Positions 29,437 through 37,551 of a DNA stretch of 64,000 nucleotides are shown in pieces (the stretch's first letter is position 1; each line of letters starts with the position of its first letter). The stretch is from Xanthobacteraceae bacterium (GTDB taxonomy: Bacteria; Pseudomonadota; Alphaproteobacteria; Rhizobiales; Xanthobacteraceae). Both the position numbers and the translations under genes were made by a program. The stretch covers positions 165,668 to 229,667 of the forward strand of contig JAQSWY010000011.1 in assembly GCA_029266425.1 (NCBI GenBank). The letters are read 5' to 3'. The notes beneath the pieces are model-generated. The model was not told the DNA's origin, ran no database searches, and saw only the letters and a program-made list of their open reading frames with translations.

Positions 29437-32400
29437 ATGCGTGGCTTGAAGGCGTTGCGCCGCTCTTGCGCCAATGTCGGTGCATCGATCGCGGCGAGTT
29501 TTGTCCTGCTCTGCGCTTCGCTTCCCACCCCGATTTACGCACAAGGCGCCATGTCGCCGGGAGACGCGGTCGTCACCGGCTTCTCCGGCGTCAAGCCGGG
29601 GCAGGGCGGTCCGGATGGGCTCGCCATCGACCTCGATGGCCCCGCGGCCCGGGTCGTCTTCCTGCAGAATCTCGGCGGCCCACCGCGCGGCCAGCTCGTC
29701 GATGCGCCGAAACCCGGCACCATCACCGCCGGCCAGGTCGGACAGGTGTTCGGCGTCGCGCTCGACGACGCCACTCCGCCGAACGTCTATCTCGCCGCCA
29801 CCTCGGCTTACGGCCTGCCGATCGTCGGATCGGACGGAGCGCGGCTGCGCCAGGGCGCTCCCGGCGCGACCTTCATGCCCGGCCTGTTCGGTCCGGCCCA
29901 GCAGAGCGGCGGACCCGGCTCGATCTGGCGTGTCGACGGCCGCAGCGGCCAGGTGAGCCTGTTCGCCGATGTGCGCCTCAATGGCCAGGCCAACACCGGC
30001 ACCGGGCTCGGCGGCCTCGCCTTCGATCCCGCCAGCAAGCAGATCTTCGCTGCCGACCGTTCGACCGGCATGATCCACGCCTTCGGCCTCGATGGCCGCG
30101 AGCACGGCGTCTATGACCATGGCAATGCCGGCCGCGTCGCGCTCGGCATGGAGGCGGTGGCGGACACGCCGGAAGGCCGGCTGGACATCACGCAACCGGG
30201 CTTCGAGGTGGAGCGGCCGGAGACCTGGGGCTTCGCCCCGCTGCCGCGTCTCGTCGGCGCGCTCGGCGTGCGCGAGCGCAGGCTCTATTATTCGGTGGCC
30301 GAAGGCCCGCAGATCTGGTCGGTCGGCATAAGCCCGAACGGCTTTTCCAACGATATCCGCTTCGAGGTCGAGGTTCCCGCGCTGCGCGAGGGCATCGAGA
30401 TCGCCAGCGTCGCCTTCGACCGTTCCGGCCTGCTCTATGTCGCCGAGCGCGGGCAGTCGCTCGGTGCCTATGATTTCGGCGAGCTCGCATCCCCCGGCGA
30501 GGCGCGCGTCATGCGCTTCCGCCCGCTGCGCGATCCCGACCCGGACAGCGGCGCCAATTGGGATTCGGTCGGCGACGAATATGCCGTCGGCCTGCTGCCG
30601 GCCTTCTCCAATGCCGATGGCGGCGTCGCCATCGGCAATGGCTACAACGCCTCCGGCGCGCTCGGCCCGTCGACCTGCGGCACCACGCTGTGGAGCACCG
30701 GCGAGCGGTTGCGCGATCCCGGCAACAACGCCCAGCCGCCCGGCGGGGGGCCGGCCGACATAGACGGCCTGCAGGGCAACGGGCTCGACATGGTGCGGCC
30801 GAAGAACGAGCCGCCGTCGAGCGCCTGGTTCATCGACTATGACGACAAGCCCGCCAATCCGGCGGCGCGCGGCCATATGGGCGCGGTCGCGGTCTGGCAG
30901 TTCTGCCGCCCGGTGCAGGGCAGCGCCGCTCCGCCGCCGCCCCCGCCGGTGGCGTTCGCTCCTGCGCCCCCGCCGCCGACCGTCGCCTATGGCTGCCCGC
31001 CCGGTACGGTGTGGGACGGCGAATTCTGCGCCGTGCCGGTGCGCTGCCCGGTCGGCACGCGGTTCCGCAACGGCGAGTGCGTCTATGACTGCCCGCCGGG
31101 CTTCGTGCGCTACCGCGGCACATGCGCGCCGCCGCCGATCGTCTGCGACCGCTACGACATTTTCGTCGATGGGCGCTGCATCCGGCCGGGCTGTCCGCCG
31201 GGCCTCGTCTGGCGCCGTGGCGGCTATTGCGGCTGCCCGCCGGACCTCGTCTATTTCAACGGCCGCTGCGGGCGTCCCGACTTCTGCCCGCCGGGCCTGC
31301 GTCCGATGCCGGGCGGATATTGCGGCTGTCCGCGCGGCGAGCGCTTCGATCGCGGCCGTTGCGAGCCGTACCGCCCGGAGTGCCGGCGTGACGAGATCTT
31401 CCGCGACGGGCGTTGCTGGCCGCGGCCGATCGGCGACCGCTGCCCGCCGGGCTCGATCCGCCGTGGCGACTTCTGCGTACGGCCGAACGATCCGTGGATC
31501 GGCCCGCGTCCGGGGCCGGACTTCTGCCGCCGCGACGAGATTTTCGTCGATGGTCGCTGCCGTCCGCGTCCGATCCGCGATCGCTGCCCGCCCGGTTGGG
31601 TGCGGCAGGGCGATTCCTGCACCCCCGGCTTCCGTCCGAAGCCCGGCGGCGACGACCGCTGCCCACCCGGTTGGGAGCGTGATCGCGGCAGCTGCGTGCA
31701 GCGGCCGATCGGCCCGCGTCCGGGTGGCCCCGGTCCGGTAGTTCCGGGTGGTCCGGGTGGCCCCGGCATCGGCTTGCCGCCCGGCATGGGCGGCTGTGCG
31801 CCCGGCTTCGAGCGCCGCAACGGCGTCTGCGTCGACAGCCGCCCCGGCCGCCGTCCGCGTCCGGACGATGGCCGGCCGGGCGACGGGCGTGGTCCCGGTG
31901 GAGCGGGTGGCACCGAGCAGCAGCGGCGTGATGATCTGCAGCGCCAGCAGGATCTGCAACGTCAGCAGGAGCGGGAGCGCAGCCAGCAGGAACGCCAGCA
32001 GCAGGACCAGCAACGCCAGCAGCAACAACAGGACCAGCAGCGCCGCTGGCAAGAGCAGGATCTGCAACGTCAGCAGGAGCGGGAGCGCAGCCAGCAGGAA
32101 CGCAAGCCGCAGGACCAGCAACGCCAGCAGCAACAACAGGACCAGCAGCGCCGCCGGCAAGAGCAGGATCAGCAGCGCCAGCAGGAGCGTGAGCGCAGTC
32201 AGCAACAGCAGCAGGAGCGCCAGCGCCAACAACAGCAGCAGGAGCGACAGCAGCAGAACCAACAGGAGCGCCAGCAGCGACAGCAGCAGGAGCAGCAGCG
32301 CCGCCAGCAGCAGCAACAGGACCGCCAGCAGCAGGACCAGCAGCGTCGCCAGCAACAGCAGCAGGATCGCCAGCAACAGCAGCAGCAGGAGCGGCGTCAG

Positions 32401-32598
32401 CAGCAGGACCAACAGCGCCAGCAGCAACAGGAACGCCGTCGTCAGCAGCAGGAGCAGCAGGGCGAGCAGCGCCAGCAGCAACGCCAGCAACAGCAGGAGC
32501 AGCGCCGGCAGGAGCGGCGGCCGGATGAAGGAAAGCAGCAGGATCGCCGGAAGCGCGGCGGCTGCCCGCCCGGCCAGGAGGGCTGCCCGCCGCAGTGA
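29437..32598 (+). CDS. Large secreted protein: propeller-like, Cys-rich and Gln-rich regions
   Basis: A 1053-residue protein of unknown function. Order: signal peptide (1-37, cleavage near PIYAQG); a domain of about 450 residues with blade-like repeats (GGLAFDPASKQIFAADRS, IASVAFDRSGLLYVAERG) suggesting an NHL/SMP-30-type beta-propeller; a Pro-rich linker (about 498-518); a Cys-rich part (519-820) of repeats in the form CPPG-x(5-8)-G-x-C; a Gln/Arg/Glu-rich region (about 826-1025) with 36-residue tandem repeats; and a short tail ending CPPGQEGCPPQ. The Cys repeats probably form small disulphide knots in the periplasm or outside the cell. A long antisense open frame is only the complement of the CAG-rich DNA. 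Confidence 0.85.
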   Translation: MRGLKALRRSCANVGASIAASFVLLCASLPTPIYAQGAMSPGDAVVTGFSGVKPGQGGPDGLAIDLDGPAARVVFLQNLGGPPRGQLVDAPKPGTITAGQVGQVFGVALDDATPPNVYLAATSAYGLPIVGSDGARLRQGAPGATFMPGLFGPAQQSGGPGSIWRVDGRSGQVSLFADVRLNGQANTGTGLGGLAFDPASKQIFAADRSTGMIHAFGLDGREHGVYDHGNAGRVALGMEAVADTPEGRLDITQPGFEVERPETWGFAPLPRLVGALGVRERRLYYSVAEGPQIWSVGISPNGFSNDIRFEVEVPALREGIEIASVAFDRSGLLYVAERGQSLGAYDFGELASPGEARVMRFRPLRDPDPDSGANWDSVGDEYAVGLLPAFSNADGGVAIGNGYNASGALGPSTCGTTLWSTGERLRDPGNNAQPPGGGPADIDGLQGNGLDMVRPKNEPPSSAWFIDYDDKPANPAARGHMGAVAVWQFCRPVQGSAAPPPPPPVAFAPAPPPPTVAYGCPPGTVWDGEFCAVPVRCPVGTRFRNGECVYDCPPGFVRYRGTCAPPPIVCDRYDIFVDGRCIRPGCPPGLVWRRGGYCGCPPDLVYFNGRCGRPDFCPPGLRPMPGGYCGCPRGERFDRGRCEPYRPECRRDEIFRDGRCWPRPIGDRCPPGSIRRGDFCVRPNDPWIGPRPGPDFCRRDEIFVDGRCRPRPIRDRCPPGWVRQGDSCTPGFRPKPGGDDRCPPGWERDRGSCVQRPIGPRPGGPGPVVPGGPGGPGIGLPPGMGGCAPGFERRNGVCVDSRPGRRPRPDDGRPGDGRGPGGAGGTEQQRRDDLQRQQDLQRQQERERSQQERQQQDQQRQQQQQDQQRRWQEQDLQRQQERERSQQERKPQDQQRQQQQQDQQRRRQEQDQQRQQERERSQQQQQERQRQQQQQERQQQNQQERQQRQQQEQQRRQQQQQDRQQQDQQRRQQQQQDRQQQQQQERRQQQDQQRQQQQERRRQQQEQQGEQRQQQRQQQQEQRRQERRPDEGKQQDRRKRGGCPPGQEGCPPQ
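31948..32271 (+). repeat. Three 108-base tandem repeats in the Gln-rich coding region
   Basis: Units begin at 31948, 32056 and 32164 with CAGGAT, each 108 bases or 36 codons. Units 1 and 2 are almost identical; unit 3 is diverged after its first third. Each starts with QD(L/Q)QRQQERERSQQ. CAG/CAA-rich coding repeats of this size are prone to expansion and contraction, so copy number may differ between strains. Confidence 0.85.
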
Positions 32599-32665
32599 CG
32601 CTGGCAGAGACTGGTCGGACGGCTGGCTTTGCAGTTCGAACTGGCTGGCAGCCTCTCGCTGTCGT

Positions 32666-32751
32666 CCTCATGGCCGGCTTGCCCGGCCATCGAGCCGTGA
32701 CGCCGTCGCTCAAGAGAAAGCCCGGGTCGCCGGGTCAAGGCCAGGATGAGG
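32666..32751. repeat. Intergenic inverted-repeat element
   Basis: CCTCATGGCCGGCTTGCCC begins and GGCCAGGATGAGG ends an element resembling the one at 29174-29291. It lies in the 326-base gap 32599-32924 between the Gln-rich protein and the glycosyltransferase. The rest of that gap probably holds the promoter of the glycosyltransferase, but no clear box was found. Confidence 0.55.
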
Positions 32752-32924
32752 GCCAGCCTGGAATCTTGCGCCAGGCCGTGCGTTGACGGTATCCAGCTGT
32801 GCTGTGGGCTATCTCGCGGCCCGGCTGCAACACTGTGCCGCCGTCCGGCCGCCATGGGGCCCGGCACCCTTCCGGCACGCCGCGTATCTGATAAGGTCCG
32901 CCCGCTTTTTGAGGCGCGGGACCC

Positions 32925-34685
32925 ATGGTGCATACCGAAGACGGCCTGAAGACGACCCGCCCGCTGCGGGTCGACGAGTATGGCCGGCGCATCGTGCACT
33001 GGATCGCCGGGCTGTTCGACTGGGCCACCAGTTCCAATGGACGGGCGCTGGCTTTCCTGCTGGCGCTCTGCGCCGTCTCGCTGCTCCCCGGCTTCTTCTC
33101 GATTCCCGTGGTCGACCGGGACGAGGCCCGCTTCGTCCAGGCGTCGCGGCAGATGGTGGAAAGCGGCGACCTCGTCGATATCCGCCTCGGCGACGTCCCG
33201 CGCTACAAGAAGCCGATCGGCATCTACTGGATGCAGTCCGCCGTCGTCGGCGCCGCACAGGCGCTCGGCGTGCCGGATGCCACCCGCACCATCTGGCTCT
33301 ACCGCATCCCGTCGCTCGCCGGCGCCATTCTCGCCGTGCTGCTGACATTCTGGGCAGCGCTACCCTTTGTTGGCCGGCGCGGCGCGGTGTTCGCCGCCAC
33401 CTTGCTCGCCACCTGCGCCGCGGTAGCGGTGGAAGCGCGGCTCGCCAAGACGGACGCCATGCTGCTTGCCACCATGGTCGCCACCATGGGCGCGCTGGCC
33501 CGGGCCTATCTCGCCCCGCCGGGGGAGGGCAGCGGCAAGGTCGATATTCGCCTCGCCGCCATCTTCTGGGTGGCAATGGCGATCGGCATATTGGTGAAAG
33601 GGCCGCTGACGCCGATGTTCGCCGGCGTCTGCATCATCGCCCTTGCCGTCATGGAGCGCTCGGTGCGTTTCCTCCGGCCTTTGGCGCCGGTCACCGGCCT
33701 CATTCTGTGCCTCATCGCCGTCTCGCCCTGGTTCGCGCTGATCCTGACTCGTGCCGGGGATGCATTCTTGTCGCAATCGGTCAGCGGCGACATGATGCGC
33801 AAGGTGGCGGGTAGCCAGGAGGGCCATGGCGCGCCCCCGGGCACGTACCTGCTGGCCTTCTGGGGCTCGTTCTGGCCGGCGGCGCCTCTCGCCGCGCTCG
33901 CCGCACCGCTGGTCTGGCGCGCCCGCCGACTGAAGCCGGTGCGATTCCTGCTGGCCTGGGTGGTGCCGATCTGGCTGATCTTCGAGCTGATCCCCACCAA
34001 GCTGCCGCACTATCTGATGCCGACCTTCCCGGCTATCGCCATCCTCGTCGCCATGGTGGTGGAGCGTGGCGGCATGGCTCTGGGCAATATGCGCTATGCC
34101 CGCGCGCTGTGGCTCTGGCCGATCATCGGCGCGGTGATCGCGGTCGGCGCGCTGGTCGGCCTCGCCGTGCTCGATGGCTCGACCTCGATCCTCGCCTGGC
34201 CGCTGCTGGTGGTCGGCTTCTTCGCCCTCGTCGTCGCCGTGGTGTTCGTTGGCGAATATGGCGTCGAGAAATCCTCGCTGCTCGCGGTTGCCGGCATGCT
34301 GGTCTCCGGCTTCGGGGTGATGCAGCTCATCGTACCGGACATGAAGAGCGTGTGGATCTCGCCGCGTCTCGAGGCGCTTGCCGCCAAGGAACGCTGCGCC
34401 ACGCCGGACACCCCGGCACAGGTCGCGTCCGCCGGCTTCAACGAAGTGAGCCTGATGTTCGTGATGCCGGGCAAGGTGACCTTCACCAGCGCGCCCGGTG
34501 CCGCCGACTTCCTCGCCGAGGGCGGCTGCCGGGTGGTCTTCGTCGAGCGCCGCATGGAGGCGGCGTTCGCGCGCCGGGCCGAGGAACTGGGGCTGCGGCT
34601 CGAGCGCGGCGCCTCGGTGTTCGGCATGAACTTCAACAATGGCCGCAAGCTCGACATCTCGCTCTATCGCGGCAACCGGCCGTAA
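32925..34685 (+). CDS. ArnT-like GT39/83 membrane glycosyltransferase
   Basis: A 586-residue polytopic inner-membrane protein. After a cytosolic start come the catalytic-loop signature PVVDRDEARFVQASRQMVESGDLVDIRLGDVPRYKKPIGIYWMQ, with the acidic catalytic pair, then repeated hydrophobic spans and a C-terminal soluble domain. These enzymes move a sugar from a polyprenyl-phosphate carrier to lipid A, LPS core or protein on the periplasmic side. With the GT2 carrier-charging enzyme and the LABN protein downstream, envelope lipid A or core decoration is the best guess. The sugar is not determined. Confidence 0.88.
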   Translation: MVHTEDGLKTTRPLRVDEYGRRIVHWIAGLFDWATSSNGRALAFLLALCAVSLLPGFFSIPVVDRDEARFVQASRQMVESGDLVDIRLGDVPRYKKPIGIYWMQSAVVGAAQALGVPDATRTIWLYRIPSLAGAILAVLLTFWAALPFVGRRGAVFAATLLATCAAVAVEARLAKTDAMLLATMVATMGALARAYLAPPGEGSGKVDIRLAAIFWVAMAIGILVKGPLTPMFAGVCIIALAVMERSVRFLRPLAPVTGLILCLIAVSPWFALILTRAGDAFLSQSVSGDMMRKVAGSQEGHGAPPGTYLLAFWGSFWPAAPLAALAAPLVWRARRLKPVRFLLAWVVPIWLIFELIPTKLPHYLMPTFPAIAILVAMVVERGGMALGNMRYARALWLWPIIGAVIAVGALVGLAVLDGSTSILAWPLLVVGFFALVVAVVFVGEYGVEKSSLLAVAGMLVSGFGVMQLIVPDMKSVWISPRLEALAAKERCATPDTPAQVASAGFNEVSLMFVMPGKVTFTSAPGAADFLAEGGCRVVFVERRMEAAFARRAEELGLRLERGASVFGMNFNNGRKLDISLYRGNRP

Positions 34686-34825
34686 CGGCATCTGGCGCTC
34701 TGCCGGGCAATGACCGTAACACTGTCATCCAGACGCAATCATTGATGGACATTGCAAGGGGAGTTCCGGGCGTGCGCGAGCGGCCCTGACCCCCGCAATG
34801 GCCGGAGCGGAGTGCCGAATTCCCT

Positions 34826-35605
34826 ATGCCCGAGCAACTGCTTGAGACTGCCGCAACCACACCGGCGCCAGCGCCGCTGCTGGCAAGCCTGGTGATCCCG
34901 GCCCGCAACGAGGTCGGCAACATGGCGCCGCTGATCGCCGACATCGAGCGCATGGCCGAGGGCTTTGGCGCGCTCGAGGTGATCGTGGTGGACGACGGCT
35001 CCACCGACGGCACCGAGGCCGAGCTCGTCCGGCTGATGGCGACGCGTCCCTGGCTCCGGGCGCTGCGCCATGACCGCTCCGGCGGGCAATCCGCGGCGAT
35101 CCGAACTGGCGCCCGTGCGGCACGCGGCGGCGTCATCGTCACCATGGACGGTGACGGCCAGAACGATCCCGCCTTCGTCCCTGCTCTGGTGCGCGCCTTG
35201 ACCGATGGCGGGCCGGCGGTGGGCCTGGCGCAGGGGCAGCGGGTGGGGCGCAAGGACACCCGCTCCAAGCGCTACCAGTCCAGGATCGCCAATGCGGTGC
35301 GCCGCGCCGTGCTGCGCGACGACACCCGCGACACCGGGTGCGGACTGAAGGCGATCCGCCGCGATCTCTATCTCGCTCTGCCCTATTTCGATGCGCTGCA
35401 TCGCTTCATGCCGGCCTTGGTGCGGCGCGAGGGCTATGAGGTGCGGCTCGTCGACGTGCTCGACCGCCCGCGGATCAGCGGCCGGTCCAATTACGGCATC
35501 TGGGACCGCATGTGGGTCGGTCTTCTCGACCTCGCCGGCGTGTGGTGGCTGATCCGCCGCCGGACATCCCCCGCCGTCACCGAGGTGCTCGCCCATGCTG
35601 GTTGA
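34826..35605 (+). CDS. GT2 family polyprenyl-phosphate glycosyltransferase
   Basis: A 259-residue GT-A enzyme of the dolichyl-phosphate-mannose-synthase group, apparently without the C-terminal membrane spans seen in ArnC/GtrB. VIPARNEVGNMAPLI, VVDDGSTDGTEAEL and the metal-binding MDGDGQNDP are the canonical motifs; RISGRSNYGIWDR is conserved near the end. It would load a nucleotide sugar onto undecaprenyl phosphate for the upstream GT39 enzyme. It overlaps the next gene by 11 bases. Confidence 0.9.
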   Translation: MPEQLLETAATTPAPAPLLASLVIPARNEVGNMAPLIADIERMAEGFGALEVIVVDDGSTDGTEAELVRLMATRPWLRALRHDRSGGQSAAIRTGARAARGGVIVTMDGDGQNDPAFVPALVRALTDGGPAVGLAQGQRVGRKDTRSKRYQSRIANAVRRAVLRDDTRDTGCGLKAIRRDLYLALPYFDALHRFMPALVRREGYEVRLVDVLDRPRISGRSNYGIWDRMWVGLLDLAGVWWLIRRRTSPAVTEVLAHAG

Positions 35606-35939
35606 TATCGTCGATGCCATCGGCGGCTATCTGCACGATGTGTTCGTGATCCAGATCGACGGCTGGATCATCCTTGGCTTCGTCGCCCAATTGCTGTTCA
35701 CCGGCCGCTTCGTAGTGCAGTGGCTGGCGAGCGAGAGGGCGGGGCGCAGCGTGGTGCCCTTCGCCTTCTGGAGCTTCTCTATCGGCGGCGGCGCTTTGCT
35801 CCTGATCTATGCGCTCTACCGCAAGGATCCGGTGTTCATCGCCGGCCAGCTACTGAGCCTCGTCATCTATCTGCGCAATGTGCAGTTCGTGCTGCGCGAA
35901 CGCCGCCGCGACAATGCCGAAGCGACGCGGCGGGCGTGA
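35595..35939 (+). CDS. Lipid-A-disaccharide-synthase N-terminal-domain (LABN) membrane protein
   Basis: A 114-residue protein with three or so membrane spans. FVAQLLFTGRFVVQWLASERAGRSVVPFAFWSFSIGGGALLLIYALYRKDPVFIAGQ is the LABN signature, which occurs alone in rhizobia next to polyprenyl-phosphate glycosyltransferases. It may help the GT2 enzyme or flip the loaded carrier; small partners of this kind are known in lipid A galacturonylation systems (RgtE/RgtF), but equivalence is inference. It overlaps the GT2 gene by 11 bases and so is translationally coupled. Confidence 0.85.
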   Translation: MLVDIVDAIGGYLHDVFVIQIDGWIILGFVAQLLFTGRFVVQWLASERAGRSVVPFAFWSFSIGGGALLLIYALYRKDPVFIAGQLLSLVIYLRNVQFVLRERRRDNAEATRRA

Positions 35940-35948
35940 CCTATTGAA

Positions 35949-36064
35949 CCACGTCATCCTGAGGCGCGAGCGGAGCGAGCCTGGAAGGATGCTCAAGCAG
36001 ATGACGCACCGGGGCGGGCATCCTTCGAGGCCCGGCTGACGCGGGGCGCCTCAGGATGACGTGG
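35949..36064. repeat. Long inverted-repeat element between convergent genes
   Basis: CCACGTCATCCTGAGGCGC (35949-35967) and GCGCCTCAGGATGACGTGG (36046-36064) are perfect 19-base complements. The interior shares CGAG, GAGCCT and AGGATGCTCA blocks with the element at 8942-9065. Lying between the ends of the LABN gene and metC, it probably also serves as a bidirectional terminator. Confidence 0.85.
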
Positions 36065-36068
36065 CTTT

Positions 36069-37286
36069 TCAGGCCAGCTTCGCAAGCCCGCGCTCCAGAT
36101 CGGCTATCAGGTCGGCAGGGTCTTCCAGGCCGATATGCAGCCGCACCGCCGGCCCGCCCGGCGCCCATTGCGTCGCGGTCCGATAGGTCGAGCAGTCGAA
36201 CGGCAGTGCGAGGCTCTCGAACCCGCCCCAGCTATAGCCGAGGCCGAACAACTCCAGGCTGTCGAGGAAGGCGTCGACCGCGGGCTTCGGCACCGGCTTC
36301 AGGATGATGCTGAACAGCCCCGACGAGCCCTTGAAATCGCGCTTCCAAATGGCGTGGCCGGGATGTTCCGGCAGTGCCGGATGCAGCACGCTGAGCACTT
36401 CGGGGCGCGCTGAGAGCCATTGCGCCACCCTGAGCGCCGACTGCTGGTGCCGTTCCAGCCGCACCGCCATAGTGCGCAGCCCGCGGGCGGCGAGGAAGGC
36501 GTCTTCCGGCGCCACCGTCATGCCAAGATCGCCGTAGGCGCCCTTTATCCGCGGCCACAGCGCCGCATTGGCGGAGATGGTGCCGAGATTGAGGTCGGAA
36601 TGGCCGCCGAGATATTTGGTGCCGGCCTGGATCGAGACATCGACGCCGAAATCATGGGGACGGAAGAACAGCGGCGTCGCCCAGGTATTGTCCAAGAGCG
36701 TGGTGATGCCGCGCCCGCGCGCCGCCGCCACGATGGCCGGCACATCCTGCACCTCGAAGGATTGCGAGCCCGGCGATTCCATGAACACCGCCTTGGTGTT
36801 CTCGCGAAACAGCCCGGCGATGCCCGCGCCGATGAGCGGGTCGTAGAAGGTCGTCGCGATGCCGAGGCGGCGCAATTGGGCGGTGCAGATACGCCGGCTC
36901 GGCGAATAGACGCTGTCGACCATCAGCAGATGGTCGCCGGCGTCGAGCACCGCGAGCAGCGCCATCCCGACCGCCGAAAGCCCGGACGGGGTCAACGCGA
37001 CGCCGGCTCCGCCTTCCGCCTTCGCGAGTGCTGTCTCCAGCCCTTCCAGGGTCGGGTTGCCGCGCCGTCCATAAGTATAACGGCCCGTATGGCCCTCGAG
37101 GTCGGCGACGGTGGGGGAGAGTACGGTGGAGCCCCGTACCACCGGGACGTTCACGAAGCCGTCAAAGCGATCCGGATCGCGCCCGGCATTGATGATCTCG
37201 GTCGCTGCGGCCAGGGGTGGTCGGTTATGGCCGCGATTTTCGTCCCCGCCGCCGCCTTGGGAATGTCCTGCCATTTCGCCTGCCAT
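36069..37286 (-). CDS. metC: Cystathionine beta-lyase
   Basis: A 405-residue PLP enzyme of the gamma-family (Cys/Met metabolism). Features: VNVPVVRGSTVLSPTVADLEGH, YTYGRRGNPTLEGLETALAKAEGG, the cofactor-lysine segment SIQAGTKYLGGHSDLNLGTI and SWGGFESLALP near the C-terminus. The long N-terminus and SWGGFESL are typical of MetC rather than MetB. It splits cystathionine to homocysteine, pyruvate and ammonia. It is divergent from aapJQMP, the same arrangement known in Rhizobium. The exact start is uncertain by about 20 residues. Confidence 0.9.
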   Translation of the reverse strand: MAGEMAGHSQGGGGDENRGHNRPPLAAATEIINAGRDPDRFDGFVNVPVVRGSTVLSPTVADLEGHTGRYTYGRRGNPTLEGLETALAKAEGGAGVALTPSGLSAVGMALLAVLDAGDHLLMVDSVYSPSRRICTAQLRRLGIATTFYDPLIGAGIAGLFRENTKAVFMESPGSQSFEVQDVPAIVAAARGRGITTLLDNTWATPLFFRPHDFGVDVSIQAGTKYLGGHSDLNLGTISANAALWPRIKGAYGDLGMTVAPEDAFLAARGLRTMAVRLERHQQSALRVAQWLSARPEVLSVLHPALPEHPGHAIWKRDFKGSSGLFSIILKPVPKPAVDAFLDSLELFGLGYSWGGFESLALPFDCSTYRTATQWAPGGPAVRLHIGLEDPADLIADLERGLAKLA

Positions 37287-37463
37287 TGCTCATCGCCATC
37301 TTCGGCATTGACGCCATCGTTGATGAGGGGCGTCAAGCGCTTGACCAACCAACGATACGGCGCTCAGATTGACGCCACGTCGGCTGCCCTAGGGACCAGC
37401 CGTCGGGCGCGCCGTGCACCAGACGAAAGACGCATTCTGCGGTGATGTGCGCATGCGAGGGGA

Positions 37464-37480
37464 CGGCACGCTACTTGCCT
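37464..37480 (+). promoter_or_regulatory. Sigma-54-like promoter of the aap operon
   Basis: CGGCACGCTACTTGCCT matches the RpoN consensus (YTGGCACG-N4-TTGCW) with GG at 37465-37466 and GC at 37477-37478, exactly ten bases apart. Mismatches are C for the first T and C for the final W. Transcription would begin near 37489, about 60 bases before aapJ. NtrC control of aap is reported in rhizobia, which supports the call. Confidence 0.7.
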
Positions 37481-37551
37481 GCAAATGTCACCCATGACGC
37501 CGGGGAAGCGGCGCTCATGCAGAAAACATACTCATGAAGAAGGCAGTCGCC

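Noticed and set aside
29341..32490. A 1049-codon antisense open frame rich in Leu and Ala
   Set aside because: It is the complement of the CAG/CAA-rich Gln region and the GC-rich genes around it. It lacks a sensible N-terminus and its composition follows from the sense strand; the sense frame has a signal peptide, ribosome site and structured repeats.
36120..37445. A long plus-strand frame opposite metC
   Set aside because: It mirrors metC, has no family motif and no ribosome site; metC has all PLP-enzyme motifs.
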